Origin: Anaerovibrio sp.
GTDB lineage: Bacteria; Bacillota; Negativicutes; Selenomonadales; Selenomonadaceae
DNA length: 48,176 bases
Reading direction: 5' to 3'
NCBI RefSeq assembly: GCF_024697385.1
Contig: NZ_JAILFV010000115.1
Span: 1 to 48,176 of the forward strand
Shown: positions 1-7,939 of the stretch, piece by piece
How the letters are laid out: each line of letters begins with the position of its first letter
How positions within the stretch are numbered: position 1 is the first letter of the stretch
The notes under the pieces: model-generated
What the model was told of the DNA's origin: nothing
Seen by the model: only the letters and a program-made list of their open reading frames with translations
Databases searched by the model: none
Program-made: the position numbers and the translations under genes

Positions 1-564
1 GGTCAGTTCATAATTGTGACTGCCATAGGAACCAGTGTTAATATCCAAAGTAGTTTCATGCTTGCTGCCCTTTTTGGTGATGATATTAACCACACCACCA
101 ATGGCATCACTACCATAAAGAGCTGAGCCGGCACCCTTTACAACTTCAATGCGCTCAATATTCTTTACAGAAGGAACTATCCCCAGGCTGGCACCGGCCC
201 GGGTCATGGAACCCTGGTCATTGTTCAGGCGCTGACCATCAACAAGCACTACTACACGAGTATCACCGTTGATGACAACCTCTTGATCACCATTGGCATC
301 ACCATTGGTTACTACTATACCATTAACCTGTTGCAAAGCCTCTGCCACATCACTGTAATGGTTGGCCTCAATCTGCTCAGCTGTAATTACAGTTACATCT
401 GCAGGAGTGCTCATACGGGGAGATGGCATACGCTCCGCCGTTACTACCACCTCTACCAGATCATCATCCTGGACTGCAGTCTCTGCCTGGCAAACTGCTG
501 AAGCTGAAAATAATGCTCCCATTGCCAAAGTTGCCAATACCTTGTTTTTCAAATTCCTTTGCAT
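1..564 (-). CDS. btuB: BtuB-like TonB-dependent receptor, N-terminal part only
   Basis: Partial gene: 188 codons are visible and the frame runs off the left edge. The start is an ATG at 564 with GGAGGAG just upstream. Residues 1 to about 27 form a signal peptide (basic start, hydrophobic core, VCQAE cleavage region). A TonB-box-like stretch DDLVEVVVTAER follows. Then comes the plug domain, with VVLVDGQRLN and the conserved ERIEVVKGAGSALYGSDAIG region before GGVVNIITKK. The family brings substrates across the outer membrane using TonB energy. It follows btuF by 17 bases behind a cobalamin riboswitch, so B12 or a related corrinoid is the likely substrate. The barrel is not visible, so the substrate rests on context. 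Confidence 0.88.
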   Translation of the reverse strand, partial: MQRNLKNKVLATLAMGALFSASAVCQAETAVQDDDLVEVVVTAERMPSPRMSTPADVTVITAEQIEANHYSDVAEALQQVNGIVVTNGDANGDQEVVINGDTRVVVLVDGQRLNNDQGSMTRAGASLGIVPSVKNIERIEVVKGAGSALYGSDAIGGVVNIITKKGSKHETTLDINTGSYGSHNYELT

Positions 565-581
565 TTTAACTACTCCTCCAT

Positions 582-1574
582 TTAATTATCAACTGCTGTA
601 AGATGCTCCTGAGGGCCCTGCCTGAAACTGTCACCATAAACACGATAGGCTATTTCCTGCACCCCAAAAACAAAATCCTGTGAGCAATTATATATATATC
701 CTTCATCCGGCTCAATCAACATGCCATTTTTAATGGCATTGAGACTTTGCAGGGATGGATCATCAACATATTCAGCACGAACACTGCCAATATCAAGATT
801 GCCATGATTATTATAGGAAGGCAAAAACATAATGTCCGGATTGATTTCCACCAGCTTTTCCTTGGTCATGACCTCGCCGCTTTTCAACCCCACTGCGGCC
901 TGACCATTAATAACCCCGGCCAGCTTACAGGCTTCATCAAAGGTACACCCTGCCCCGCCATAATTTTTCATCAGGGAAATCAGTACTACGCTGCGGCGCT
1001 GTGAAGCAGGTATTTGTTCTACCTTGGCTGTGATTTCAGCAAGCTTTGCATCCATCATTTTCAGCAGCTTATCACCACGCTCAGCTTCTCCTGCTGCCTG
1101 GGCCAGCAATGTGATGGTTTCCTTGATATCCTGGAGATTGCGTGGTCCCTTGCACACTACCACAGGTATCCCCAAATCACGAAGTACGGCTACCCTGGAC
1201 AAATCCCCCCAGTCAGGAATAATCACCAGATCTGGTTGAAAGGCTGCTATCTCCTCGGCAGATGGATATCCTATTTTATTAGGCACTTTTTTCCCAAGCT
1301 CCACAACATTTGAGGTGGTCGGATCATCCAGCAGGTCATTCACTGCCACCATACGGTCTGTTTCAACCAGTCCCAGCATGATTTGATCAGTCCCCAGGGA
1401 CATGGTCAGAATACGCTTGGGCTTGGCAGGAATTGTTACCTCAGTCCCCTGGGCATCAATCACTGTATAAGACCCCGGTGCTGCTTTTTTCCCTGCATCA
1501 CGGGTACACCCACTGACACAGGCAAACATCAACAGCAATACCGTAATAAAGGTAAATCTAACAATTTTATACAC
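582..1574 (-). CDS. btuF: Cobalamin ABC transporter substrate-binding lipoprotein, BtuF-like
   Basis: Predicted 330-residue periplasmic binding protein of the BtuF/FhuD/FepB class. I start it at the GTG at 1574 because AGGAGGG lies 6 bases upstream; an ATG 21 bases earlier would place that Shine-Dalgarno inside the gene. Residues 1-22 are a hydrophobic leader ending in the lipobox CVSGC (lipid Cys23). The mature part has the family pattern: VTIPAKPKRILTMSLGTDQI near the start, a PSAEEIAAFQPDLVII stretch, and a long connecting helix between two lobes. It is the first gene after a cobalamin riboswitch and precedes a BtuB-like receptor, so it probably hands cobalamin to an inner-membrane BtuCD. 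No btuC or btuD is in view. Confidence 0.85.
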   Translation of the reverse strand: MYKIVRFTFITVLLLMFACVSGCTRDAGKKAAPGSYTVIDAQGTEVTIPAKPKRILTMSLGTDQIMLGLVETDRMVAVNDLLDDPTTSNVVELGKKVPNKIGYPSAEEIAAFQPDLVIIPDWGDLSRVAVLRDLGIPVVVCKGPRNLQDIKETITLLAQAAGEAERGDKLLKMMDAKLAEITAKVEQIPASQRRSVVLISLMKNYGGAGCTFDEACKLAGVINGQAAVGLKSGEVMTKEKLVEINPDIMFLPSYNNHGNLDIGSVRAEYVDDPSLQSLNAIKNGMLIEPDEGYIYNCSQDFVFGVQEIAYRVYGDSFRQGPQEHLTAVDN

Positions 1575-1602
1575 GCTATTCCCTCCTATGGCCATAATAA
1601 AA

Positions 1603-1624
1603 GGCCATCCATGAAAGGATGGCC
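1603..1624 (-). terminator. Riboswitch expression-platform terminator
   Basis: On the minus strand GGCCATCC, a 6-base loop TTTCAT, and GGATGGCC form a perfect 8-bp stem followed by TTTTATT. It lies between the cobalamin riboswitch and the btuF start, so ligand-controlled transcription termination is the likely mode of action. Confidence 0.8.
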
Positions 1625-1689
1625 GGTTTCATCACTTCAGCATATCAACACAATACTGCTTGATTGTGAATCCCCTCCCCATCCCTCGT

Positions 1690-1873
1690 AGGTCAAACGG
1701 TGATTGTCAATCAGGCAGTTCTCCTGGCTCTGGATCATTGCTTATCTGTGCCTTCCCAGGTCTCCCCAGTGACATTTGGTGCTTCTGCACCAATACAAAT
1801 TTGCTCCCCAATACAGTGGCGTGACCGCTCCGGCCTTAAACCGGCTTTTCTATTAAGTCTTACGACACCTGAT
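1690..1873 (-). promoter_or_regulatory. Cobalamin (AdoCbl-type) riboswitch
   Basis: Read on the minus strand, the stretch contains the hallmark series of the cobalamin aptamer. There is a GGTG near the 5' end (1868-1872), then CGGTCACGCCACTGT (B12-box region, about 1813-1828) and GGGGAG. CACTGGGGAGACCTGGGAAGG is followed by an ATGATCCAGAGCCAGG segment and an AGGAGAACTGCCT closing segment. The order and spacing match the class. Downstream genes encode a BtuF-like protein and a BtuB-like receptor, as expected. B12 binding should reduce expression through the hairpin at 1603-1624. Confidence 0.93.
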
Positions 1874-1897
1874 CCTTATTTTTTTAATCTGTTTCTC

Positions 1898-1926
1898 ATG
1901 ATATCATCATACAAATTTAATGTCAA
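1898..1926 (-). promoter_or_regulatory. Promoter of the btuF-btuB operon
   Basis: On the minus strand TTGACA (1926-1921), a 17-base spacer and TATCAT (1903-1898) form a near-consensus sigma-A promoter. Transcription would begin near 1891, about 18 bases before the riboswitch. Confidence 0.75.
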
Positions 1927-1938
1927 TAATAGCAAGAA

Positions 1939-1970
1939 AATACTTCTGTACCCTTTGGCACAGAAGTATT
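1939..1970 (-). terminator. Terminator after the ChuW/HutW-like gene
   Basis: AATACTTCTGT (1939-1949) and ACAGAAGTATT (1960-1970) form an 11-bp stem with a 10-base loop. T-rich tracts lie on both sides. It sits 19 bases past the stop of the minus-strand radical SAM gene. Confidence 0.75.
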
Positions 1971-1988
1971 TTTACATAAAAATGAAAT

Positions 1989-3581
1989 TTATTCAAGGGA
2001 TGATAACATCTTGTCCCGCATTGCTGCAGGCATGGATGCCAACATTGTCTTCAAGGTATCCTTACTGGATTTTCTCAGCATCATCCTGACGGCTACCGGC
2101 ATTTTTTTCAATATATTTTCACGACTTTCAGCTGTGCTTTCCGGCATCATTTCAGCCAGTACCTCATCCAGGGCATCATTGGTTTTACCATTGATTTCCT
2201 CTACCGGCATATCGGCTTCATCCTCATCCCAAAGTACCTGGGCACATTCCACAAGACTCTGGCTGAGGCTGACATACCAAAATTCTCCTGCCTTGGTCAG
2301 ACGATATACTCCAAGATCCGCCTGCATCAATCCACGGCTGCACCACAGGGACAACACCCTTTCCAGCTCTGTCATGCGATGATCCATAACCATCAGGCCC
2401 CTGTAATCAACAAAGCCTTTTTCCAGATCACTTATAATCTTATCACCAATCATTCCCAGCTTTGTTGCAGCCGAATGCCCGGCCATCATGATAGGCTTCA
2501 GGCCTTTTTCCTGCACAGCGTTATAATCAGCCAGACTGCGGTGATTCATCCAGACCACGCCACCGAAATGGCCTCCTGCACCACAGCCAAAGGCATAAAC
2601 ATCAGCCCCGGCTTTGGCCATGGTATTATATAGGCTGCGCTCCCGTTTTGAGCGCCGCCAATGGCAAAGACTCAACCTTTCAACACCCTGGTCCAGCAAA
2701 TAGTCCCTGGAAGCAACATACATATCTGCCTGCCCGGCAATATCCGCACATGGTGGAACCGTACCATTTTCTACTGCCTTTGCCAAAGCCCCTCCTGGGA
2801 AGATATTCAGCTGATACAGATCCATGCCGTCTACATCGGCCTCGGCAAGAGTTTTCACATCTTCAAGCCACATCTCCCTGGTCTGTCCCGGCAGGCCGAA
2901 AATCAAATCAACAATAACGGTGACATCATAGGATTTCAACAGGGCCAACCTTTTCAGCACCTCTTCCCTGGTGTCAATACGGCCTATGCGTTGACGCAGC
3001 TTTGTATTAAAGGATTGAACTCCCAGGGAAATCCGATTGACACCATTGGCCAACCAGACATCAATTTTTTCAGGAACCAAATCGTGAATGCGCCCCTCCA
3101 GGGTAAATTCGCACCCGGCAGACAGGGTAAAGGATTCCTTTATGGTCCCTAAAAGCTTCCCCGCATTTTCCGGTGATAGGGATGTAGGCGTTCCGCCACC
3201 AAGAAATACACAATCAATGACAGTATCCTTTATCTGGCGGCTGGAAGTCTCCGCCTTGATTTCAGCAATCAACGCCTCGACATATTTATCTTCCACTTCC
3301 TGTTTGCTGGCATTTTGATAAAATCCACAATACAGACATTTGGTCTGACAAAAAGGAATGTGAATATATACCACATGCTGCCTCATCTGGTCAGCAGCTT
3401 TTTTCAATGCCAGTTCATAGCTCTCCTGTTGTTTTTCTCCCGCTATCGAGTCTCCCATAAGACCGGCATGAACCACCCTTTTATTGGTAAAGGCTCCATG
3501 CAATGCGTCACTTGTATCGTTCCCCAGCAATACATCTCGCTTTTCGGGAGATAATCCATTCAAATATTTTTCTAAGTTCAT
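1989..3581 (-). CDS. hutW: Radical SAM heme-utilisation protein, ChuW/HutW-like
   Basis: A 530-residue HemN-superfamily radical SAM protein. The [4Fe-4S] motif is CQTKCLYC (Cys78, Cys82, Cys85) after HIPF, and GGGTPT lies at 128-133. A YAFGCGAGGHFGG segment further on resembles the ChuW/HutW branch rather than true coproporphyrinogen oxidase or HemW. ChuW of pathogenic E. coli opens heme anaerobically to anaerobilin; that role is inferred here from similarity and from the upstream TonB-dependent receptor-exbBD-tonB genes under Fur. The protein is longer than I expect for the family (about 440-460). The last 80 residues are a charged helical tail with repeated MPxAxR motifs. A HemW-type chaperone is the main alternative. 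Confidence 0.72.
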   Translation of the reverse strand: MNLEKYLNGLSPEKRDVLLGNDTSDALHGAFTNKRVVHAGLMGDSIAGEKQQESYELALKKAADQMRQHVVYIHIPFCQTKCLYCGFYQNASKQEVEDKYVEALIAEIKAETSSRQIKDTVIDCVFLGGGTPTSLSPENAGKLLGTIKESFTLSAGCEFTLEGRIHDLVPEKIDVWLANGVNRISLGVQSFNTKLRQRIGRIDTREEVLKRLALLKSYDVTVIVDLIFGLPGQTREMWLEDVKTLAEADVDGMDLYQLNIFPGGALAKAVENGTVPPCADIAGQADMYVASRDYLLDQGVERLSLCHWRRSKRERSLYNTMAKAGADVYAFGCGAGGHFGGVVWMNHRSLADYNAVQEKGLKPIMMAGHSAATKLGMIGDKIISDLEKGFVDYRGLMVMDHRMTELERVLSLWCSRGLMQADLGVYRLTKAGEFWYVSLSQSLVECAQVLWDEDEADMPVEEINGKTNDALDEVLAEMMPESTAESRENILKKMPVAVRMMLRKSSKDTLKTMLASMPAAMRDKMLSSLE

Positions 3582-3618
3582 GGGCTCAATCTCCTGTTAC
3601 TAATATTTCCGCATAAAC

Positions 3619-3647
3619 AATATGTATTTTGTTACATACATATTCAA
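3619..3647 (-). promoter_or_regulatory. Candidate promoter of hutW with overlapping palindrome
   Basis: On the minus strand TTGAAT (3647-3642), a 17-base spacer and CATATT (3624-3619) form a modest promoter. The palindrome AATATGTAT-N8-ATACATATT spans 3619-3644, covering the spacer and -10. This suggests an operator, so hutW may have control separate from the Fur promoter upstream. Confidence 0.45.
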
Positions 3648-3718
3648 TAATCTGTATGCATTTCCTTCATTGACATTTAAAACTTTCACCTCTGTATGGA
3701 GGTAATATCATTCAATGC

Positions 3719-4558
3719 CTATGGCTGAAAAATAACATGTTTTTCAAAAGGAACCCGGATATTTACCCCCTGATAATAAATAGGTGCAAACCGCATTCCA
3801 TATAAGGCTTCGCTGGCAGCTTCGCTGAATCCCAGATTTGGTGGATCAGACAGGATTGTTACACTTTCCACATTACCATCCAACCCTACCATGATTCTGG
3901 CCACTACCTCCACCACATCGCCATAGCCAATGCTGCGGGCCTCATCAGGATATTCGACATCCACATCCCTAAGAATCTGATAGCTTATCCCGGCTGCACT
4001 TGATGCTGTATAGGTACCATCACCATTAGGTGAAAATCCTGCCCCCAGTCCTGTTGATGTACCAGTGCCGGAACCACCGGAGCCATTTCCGTTCCCGGAG
4101 GCTGCTCCGCTGCCACTGCCAGTTCCGGAACCACTACCACTGCCTGTGGTTCCGCCACCACTGCTGCTGCCACCTTCCATGGCATCCAATGCTGCTACAG
4201 CTTCTTCAAGAGCGGCTTCAGCTGCAGCATCAGATATTTCCTGCTGTGGTTTTGCCTCGGCTGTATCCGCATTTCGTCCACGAAGCGTCTGCAGTTTTTC
4301 CACCGCAGCCACTGAAGCAGTCTTAATGGCAGGACCAACACTTTCCTGCTTGGAGCCACCACCGGCTGCTCCTGAGCCTCCGGCCATTTGCTGAGCGGTA
4401 CTTTCTGCTACAAAGCTTACCTCTATGGCCGGTTTATCCTCTTTTTCGCCGTGCATCCATTGTATCCCAGCCAATGCCAACACGACAAAAATCAGGATGT
4501 GTACTCCCAGTGCCATTCCAAAATACTTATTCCATCTTTTTTTCTTCATAACTATCAT
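3719..4558 (-). CDS. tonB: TonB energy-transducing protein
   Basis: A 279-residue inner-membrane protein that passes proton-motive energy from ExbB/ExbD to outer-membrane receptors. A basic N-terminus precedes one membrane segment (about 14-33) with His20, a position matching the conserved TonB membrane His. A long periplasmic linker follows. From about residue 200 there is a C-terminal TonB domain (YPDEARSIGYGDVVEVVA ... LGFSEAASEALYGMRFAP). The linker is unusual: it is Gly/Ser-rich (about 130-175) instead of the classical Pro-Lys type, preceded by an Ala/Glu-rich helix. Its ATG overlaps the exbD stop as ATGA. An alternative ATG lies 9 bases downstream. Confidence 0.9.
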   Translation of the reverse strand: MIVMKKKRWNKYFGMALGVHILIFVVLALAGIQWMHGEKEDKPAIEVSFVAESTAQQMAGGSGAAGGGSKQESVGPAIKTASVAAVEKLQTLRGRNADTAEAKPQQEISDAAAEAALEEAVAALDAMEGGSSSGGGTTGSGSGSGTGSGSGAASGNGNGSGGSGTGTSTGLGAGFSPNGDGTYTASSAAGISYQILRDVDVEYPDEARSIGYGDVVEVVARIMVGLDGNVESVTILSDPPNLGFSEAASEALYGMRFAPIYYQGVNIRVPFEKHVIFQP

Positions 4559-4965
4559 CCCTGGGTATCGGTAGCAATATAAACCTTATTGATGCCAAGG
4601 TTTTTAATCATATCCATTACCTGAACCACCTTGCCATAATCTGCCTGAGCATCTCCCCGGAGAATAACGGATAAATTGCCTGCCTTTTTCTTCTCCCACA
4701 AACGGGCCTCCAAATCGGCCAGTGTGATTTTTTCTTTTTCATAGTATACGCCACCATCAGCAGTGACAGTGATTGGGATATTTTCTTCCATGCTGACCTT
4801 TGAAGTTGCCGCATGAGGAAGGTTAAGGGGCATACTCTTCTGTACCACCATGGTCAGCATACTCATCATAAAAAATACCAACAGAAAGAATATTATGTCG
4901 ATCATCGGTATAATCATAATCTGAGGTTTTTCCTCACGGGAAGTTAAATCAATGCGCATCATCAT
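4555..4965 (-). CDS. exbD: ExbD/TolR family biopolymer transporter
   Basis: 136 residues, the usual length. A short cytoplasmic start is followed by one membrane segment (about 17-38) carrying Asp23, the family's essential membrane aspartate. The periplasmic domain ends in a GINKVYIATD stretch typical of ExbD/TolR. It overlaps the end of exbB by 17 bases and the start of tonB by 4 bases, so the three genes are translationally coupled. Three successive ATG codons begin the frame; GGGAGG lies just upstream, and any of the three could be used. Confidence 0.92.
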   Translation of the reverse strand: MMMRIDLTSREEKPQIMIIPMIDIIFFLLVFFMMSMLTMVVQKSMPLNLPHAATSKVSMEENIPITVTADGGVYYEKEKITLADLEARLWEKKKAGNLSVILRGDAQADYGKVVQVMDMIKNLGINKVYIATDTQG

Positions 4966-5557
4966 TGCCTCCCGCTGCCAAATACATTGTTGATGCGTAT
5001 TCTACATCAGCGATAATGGAATTTGCCCTGTGGGAAAGCCATGCATAAAGACACAACGCCATGATGGCTACCAGCAATCCGGTAGCTGTTGCTATCAGAG
5101 CTTCACTGACACCACCGGTAATGGCAAATGGCTCTCCATCAGATACATTCAATACGGAAAAGGACTGTATCATACCTGTTACTGTTCCCAGCAGTCCCAT
5201 TAATGGTGCACAGGTAACTATGACACTGAGATATTCCAAATACTTGCGAAGCTCCAGGGTTTTGCGTTTGGCCACAGCCAAAACTATCTCTTCCCTGCCA
5301 CCGCAGCATTTTTCTTCCTCCATGGCAGTAAGGATGACCTCTCCGGGAGCACCTGCCTCCTTGCACAATGACACTACCTGGTCCCTGTCCCCCTGCTGCA
5401 TGCACTGATTTACTTTACATGCAAACTCATCATCCTTAAGCCCCTGCTTGCGGTAATATGCTGACCGCTCAAAGGCTATTGTCAATGCCACCAGGGATGC
5501 CAGCAGTATTGGATACATTACCAGTCCACCCTTTTGAAATAATGCTACAAATTCCAT
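4949..5557 (-). CDS. exbB: ExbB/TolQ/MotA-type proton channel protein
   Basis: 202 residues with three predicted membrane segments (about 11-30, 108-130 and 155-175). The second begins in the conserved CAPLMGLLGTVTGMIQSF stretch of the MotA/TolQ/ExbB family. With ExbD it forms the inner-membrane proton channel that drives TonB. It lies 59 bases after the TonB-dependent receptor gene and directly before exbD. That position and the Fur boxes upstream point to iron or heme uptake rather than to a Tol-Pal role. Confidence 0.92.
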   Translation of the reverse strand: MEFVALFQKGGLVMYPILLASLVALTIAFERSAYYRKQGLKDDEFACKVNQCMQQGDRDQVVSLCKEAGAPGEVILTAMEEEKCCGGREEIVLAVAKRKTLELRKYLEYLSVIVTCAPLMGLLGTVTGMIQSFSVLNVSDGEPFAITGGVSEALIATATGLLVAIMALCLYAWLSHRANSIIADVEYASTMYLAAGGNDDAH

Positions 5558-5616
5558 AATATCTCTCCTTGTATATTGATTAATAAATTTTTTGCCCTGA
5601 CATAATACAAATGGGC

Positions 5617-7713
5617 TTAGAAGCTGTATCTGAATCCACCAAAGAAGGTACGGGTATTTCCAGGTACCAATGTGGAATAGCCGCCACTGCCACTGGAATA
5701 TTCATAATAGGTTCTGTCAAGCACATTAGTGACTCCGGCATACCATTCAAGGTCCTTGTTCTGCTTGAATTTAAAGCTGATGTCCAGCAGGCCATAGGAA
5801 GGAACCATGCCATCTTCCTCCCTGTCCTTATCCTCTATAAAGAGGTTGTACTTGCCAAAGAAGGTAAATTTCAGATTGGCACTCCACTTCTTATCAAACT
5901 TATAATCAGCTATAATGGCTGCCTTATGGGTAGGTACTGCCTTTAAGCCACTGTTGGTAAAGTCGTATTCATCCTCACCGTGCGCTGCCATAAAGGCACT
6001 GCCTTCGGCGGTATAACCCCGCTTTCCACGCAGGTAGGTATACCCTTCTGACAGGCTGAGCTTGCCCAATCTCTGCTGGAAGGACAGCTCAATACCACGG
6101 CGTCTGGTGTTATACATATTGTAGGTCTTGTATTCCCAACCGTAGGTGTTTTTGAAGTATGGCCGCACCAGCTCATTTTTGGTTTCTGTGGAGAATAATG
6201 TCAGATTTACAGTGGATATACCCCATTTATCTGATAATCCCAGCTCCCACATGTCATAGGTTTCTTCCTGGGCACTGGTTGCCGCATATACCTTTTTGCT
6301 GGCGTCTGAATATACCTCATCGCAAATCTGAAGTCCATCAGGGGAAGTAAAGCCCCTTTCGTATCTGAGGAAAACCTTGCCCAGCTTGCTGTAGTTATAG
6401 CTTACAGAGAGTTCCCCGGCCGTATTCCAACGGTTGGAGGAATCTGTCCCTCCAATAGGCCTGGTCTTGGTTCCGCCATCCTTATCAAAAGACCAGATCA
6501 GCTTCTCCCGGCGAATTCCCTGGGTAAAGGTGAAGCGACCCCGCTTCATCTTGTTTAGTAGGTAAATAGCCTCAGTTGTTTTTTCATAATTGAAATCCAT
6601 CTTCTTGCTGGTTTTGGTAGTCTGATAGTTCAGGTGCGATTCCTGTCTAAAGAGATCCAGCCCTACCAAAAGGGAATTATCCTTCTGATATTCGTAATCA
6701 AAGCGCATCCTGGTACCAAAGGAGGAGGTATTCATCTTTCCATCTATGAATTTGGTATTCATGTAATACCCATCAGTATAGAAAAAATCCCCACTGTATT
6801 TTAACTTGCTGCCAATATTCTGGTTATAGGTCAGATTATATGTATTGAGCAGCCGGTCACCATTCAGGTAATCACTGGCTTTGGCCGGTGTATAATTTCT
6901 GCCGTAGGCCTCGATTTTGTATCGCTGTACATTCATCAGGAATTTACTTGTTTCATCCAGATGACTGTATCTGAAGGTTACTGAATGATCCTTGTCGGCA
7001 TCATAGCGAATGGCTCCATAGGCATAAATGCTGTTACGGAAGGTATTGACGAAATACAAATCCCGCATTAATCTGGAATACCCTGCCTGAACGGATAATT
7101 TATCGCCGATTTTGCTGCCATAATTAAAGGTTGTCCTCCAACCATCGGAATTCCACTCCCCGGTAATACTGCTTTTCGGCTTGTTCATGCTGCGAAGGTT
7201 TGTGGTAATATTGATAATTCCTCCGGCAGCTCCGCTTCCATAGATGACTGAACCGCCTCCCGGAATAATCTCAATTTTTTCAATCTGCTCCACCGGGACA
7301 TAATCGTAATTGTTTGGCAAAGGATGATTTACCATGGTAGTAACCGGGGCGCCATCAATCAATACCTGGATATTTCTGGTGGCCTGTTCACTTCCCTGGC
7401 CTCTTATATCAATCTGCCCCCACCCAGTGCTGCCCACATTGATACTTGGCTGGTCCTTCAATACATCAGAAATGGTTTTATATCCCTTTTCTTCCATATC
7501 TTTTTTAGTTATGACAATTATCTTCTTTGTATCCCTTAATTTTTCTACCTCAACATAATCCGGGCGTACATAGCTATCCTTAAGGCGAATGCTCTGCTGC
7601 GAAGTTGTTGCATCAGCAGCTTCTGCATGAAGTAAATCACCACATAACAACAGATTACTGCCTGTCATAATCCCCAAAACCACCAAACCGGCTATTTTCC
7701 TTTTCTTTCGCAT
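5617..7713 (-). CDS. TonB-dependent outer-membrane receptor, Fur-controlled
   Basis: 698 residues with a complete receptor layout. There is a signal peptide (about 1-33, ending near AEAADA). The plug domain runs about 50-165, with the IEKIEIIPGGGSVIYGSGAAGGIINI signature. A large beta-barrel ends in Phe (GGFRYSF), as outer-membrane insertion requires. Two Fur boxes overlap and follow its promoter, so the ligand is probably an iron source. Downstream exbB-exbD-tonB and the ChuW/HutW-like gene favour heme, but a siderophore is equally compatible with the sequence. I see no residue pattern that fixes the substrate, so no gene symbol is given. Confidence 0.92.
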   Translation of the reverse strand: MRKKRKIAGLVVLGIMTGSNLLLCGDLLHAEAADATTSQQSIRLKDSYVRPDYVEVEKLRDTKKIIVITKKDMEEKGYKTISDVLKDQPSINVGSTGWGQIDIRGQGSEQATRNIQVLIDGAPVTTMVNHPLPNNYDYVPVEQIEKIEIIPGGGSVIYGSGAAGGIINITTNLRSMNKPKSSITGEWNSDGWRTTFNYGSKIGDKLSVQAGYSRLMRDLYFVNTFRNSIYAYGAIRYDADKDHSVTFRYSHLDETSKFLMNVQRYKIEAYGRNYTPAKASDYLNGDRLLNTYNLTYNQNIGSKLKYSGDFFYTDGYYMNTKFIDGKMNTSSFGTRMRFDYEYQKDNSLLVGLDLFRQESHLNYQTTKTSKKMDFNYEKTTEAIYLLNKMKRGRFTFTQGIRREKLIWSFDKDGGTKTRPIGGTDSSNRWNTAGELSVSYNYSKLGKVFLRYERGFTSPDGLQICDEVYSDASKKVYAATSAQEETYDMWELGLSDKWGISTVNLTLFSTETKNELVRPYFKNTYGWEYKTYNMYNTRRRGIELSFQQRLGKLSLSEGYTYLRGKRGYTAEGSAFMAAHGEDEYDFTNSGLKAVPTHKAAIIADYKFDKKWSANLKFTFFGKYNLFIEDKDREEDGMVPSYGLLDISFKFKQNKDLEWYAGVTNVLDRTYYEYSSGSGGYSTLVPGNTRTFFGGFRYSF

Positions 7714-7754
7714 TCTCCAATCATCCTTCCAAAAAGTGAATTCAATTCATAAAT

Positions 7755-7773
7755 AATAATGATTATCATTTAC
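7755..7773 (-). promoter_or_regulatory. Fur box 1
   Basis: AATAATGATTATCATTTAC closely matches the 19-bp Fur consensus, with a perfect AATGAT-T-ATCATT core. It lies just downstream of the predicted start site of the receptor gene, a blocking position. Confidence 0.88.
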
Positions 7774-7782
7774 GACTTGTTT

Positions 7783-7811
7783 ATAGTAGCATTAATGATA
7801 ATCATTGTCAA
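7783..7811 (-). promoter_or_regulatory. Promoter of the Fur-controlled receptor operon
   Basis: On the minus strand TTGACA (7811-7806), a 17-base spacer and TACTAT (7788-7783). Fur box 2 fills the spacer and part of the -35, so Fur-Fe(II) binding would exclude RNA polymerase. Confidence 0.65.
7791..7809 (-). promoter_or_regulatory. Fur box 2
   Basis: ATTAATGATAATCATTGTC differs from the consensus Fur box at only a few outer positions and has a perfect AATGAT-A-ATCATT core. Its centre lies about 35 bp from that of box 1, leaving room for two Fur dimers. Confidence 0.9.
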
Positions 7812-7827
7812 CAATGAAAAAAAAATA

Positions 7828-7848
7828 AGTCTCACTTCAAGTGAGACT
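7828..7848 (-). terminator. Second terminator after the nitroreductase operon
   Basis: AGTCTCAC, loop TTCAA, GTGAGACT form a perfect 8-bp stem followed on the minus strand by TTATTTTTTTTT. It insulates the Fur-controlled promoter from upstream reading. Confidence 0.8.
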
Positions 7849-7898
7849 CATTCAACAAGAAATCGCTTTTCACAGGAGGAATCATATAAAAATGCAAA

Positions 7899-7931
7899 AA
7901 AGATATCCCGGCATATAGCCGAAATATCTTT
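7899..7931 (-). terminator. First terminator after the nitroreductase gene
   Basis: AAAGATAT and ATATCTTT enclose an inner CGGC/GCCG helix, and the minus strand continues with TTTTTTG. It lies just after the nitroreductase stop at 7940. Confidence 0.7.
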
Positions 7932-7939
7932 TCATAACA

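Noticed and set aside
1989-3581. Annotation as HemN coproporphyrinogen oxidase
   Set aside because: The GCGAGG region, the context of Fur, TonB and receptor genes, and the absence of heme-synthesis neighbours favour the ChuW/HutW branch; HemW remains a weaker alternative.
4030-4394. Pro/Leu-rich plus-strand frames opposite tonB
   Set aside because: They are the reverse image of the Gly/Ser-rich TonB linker.
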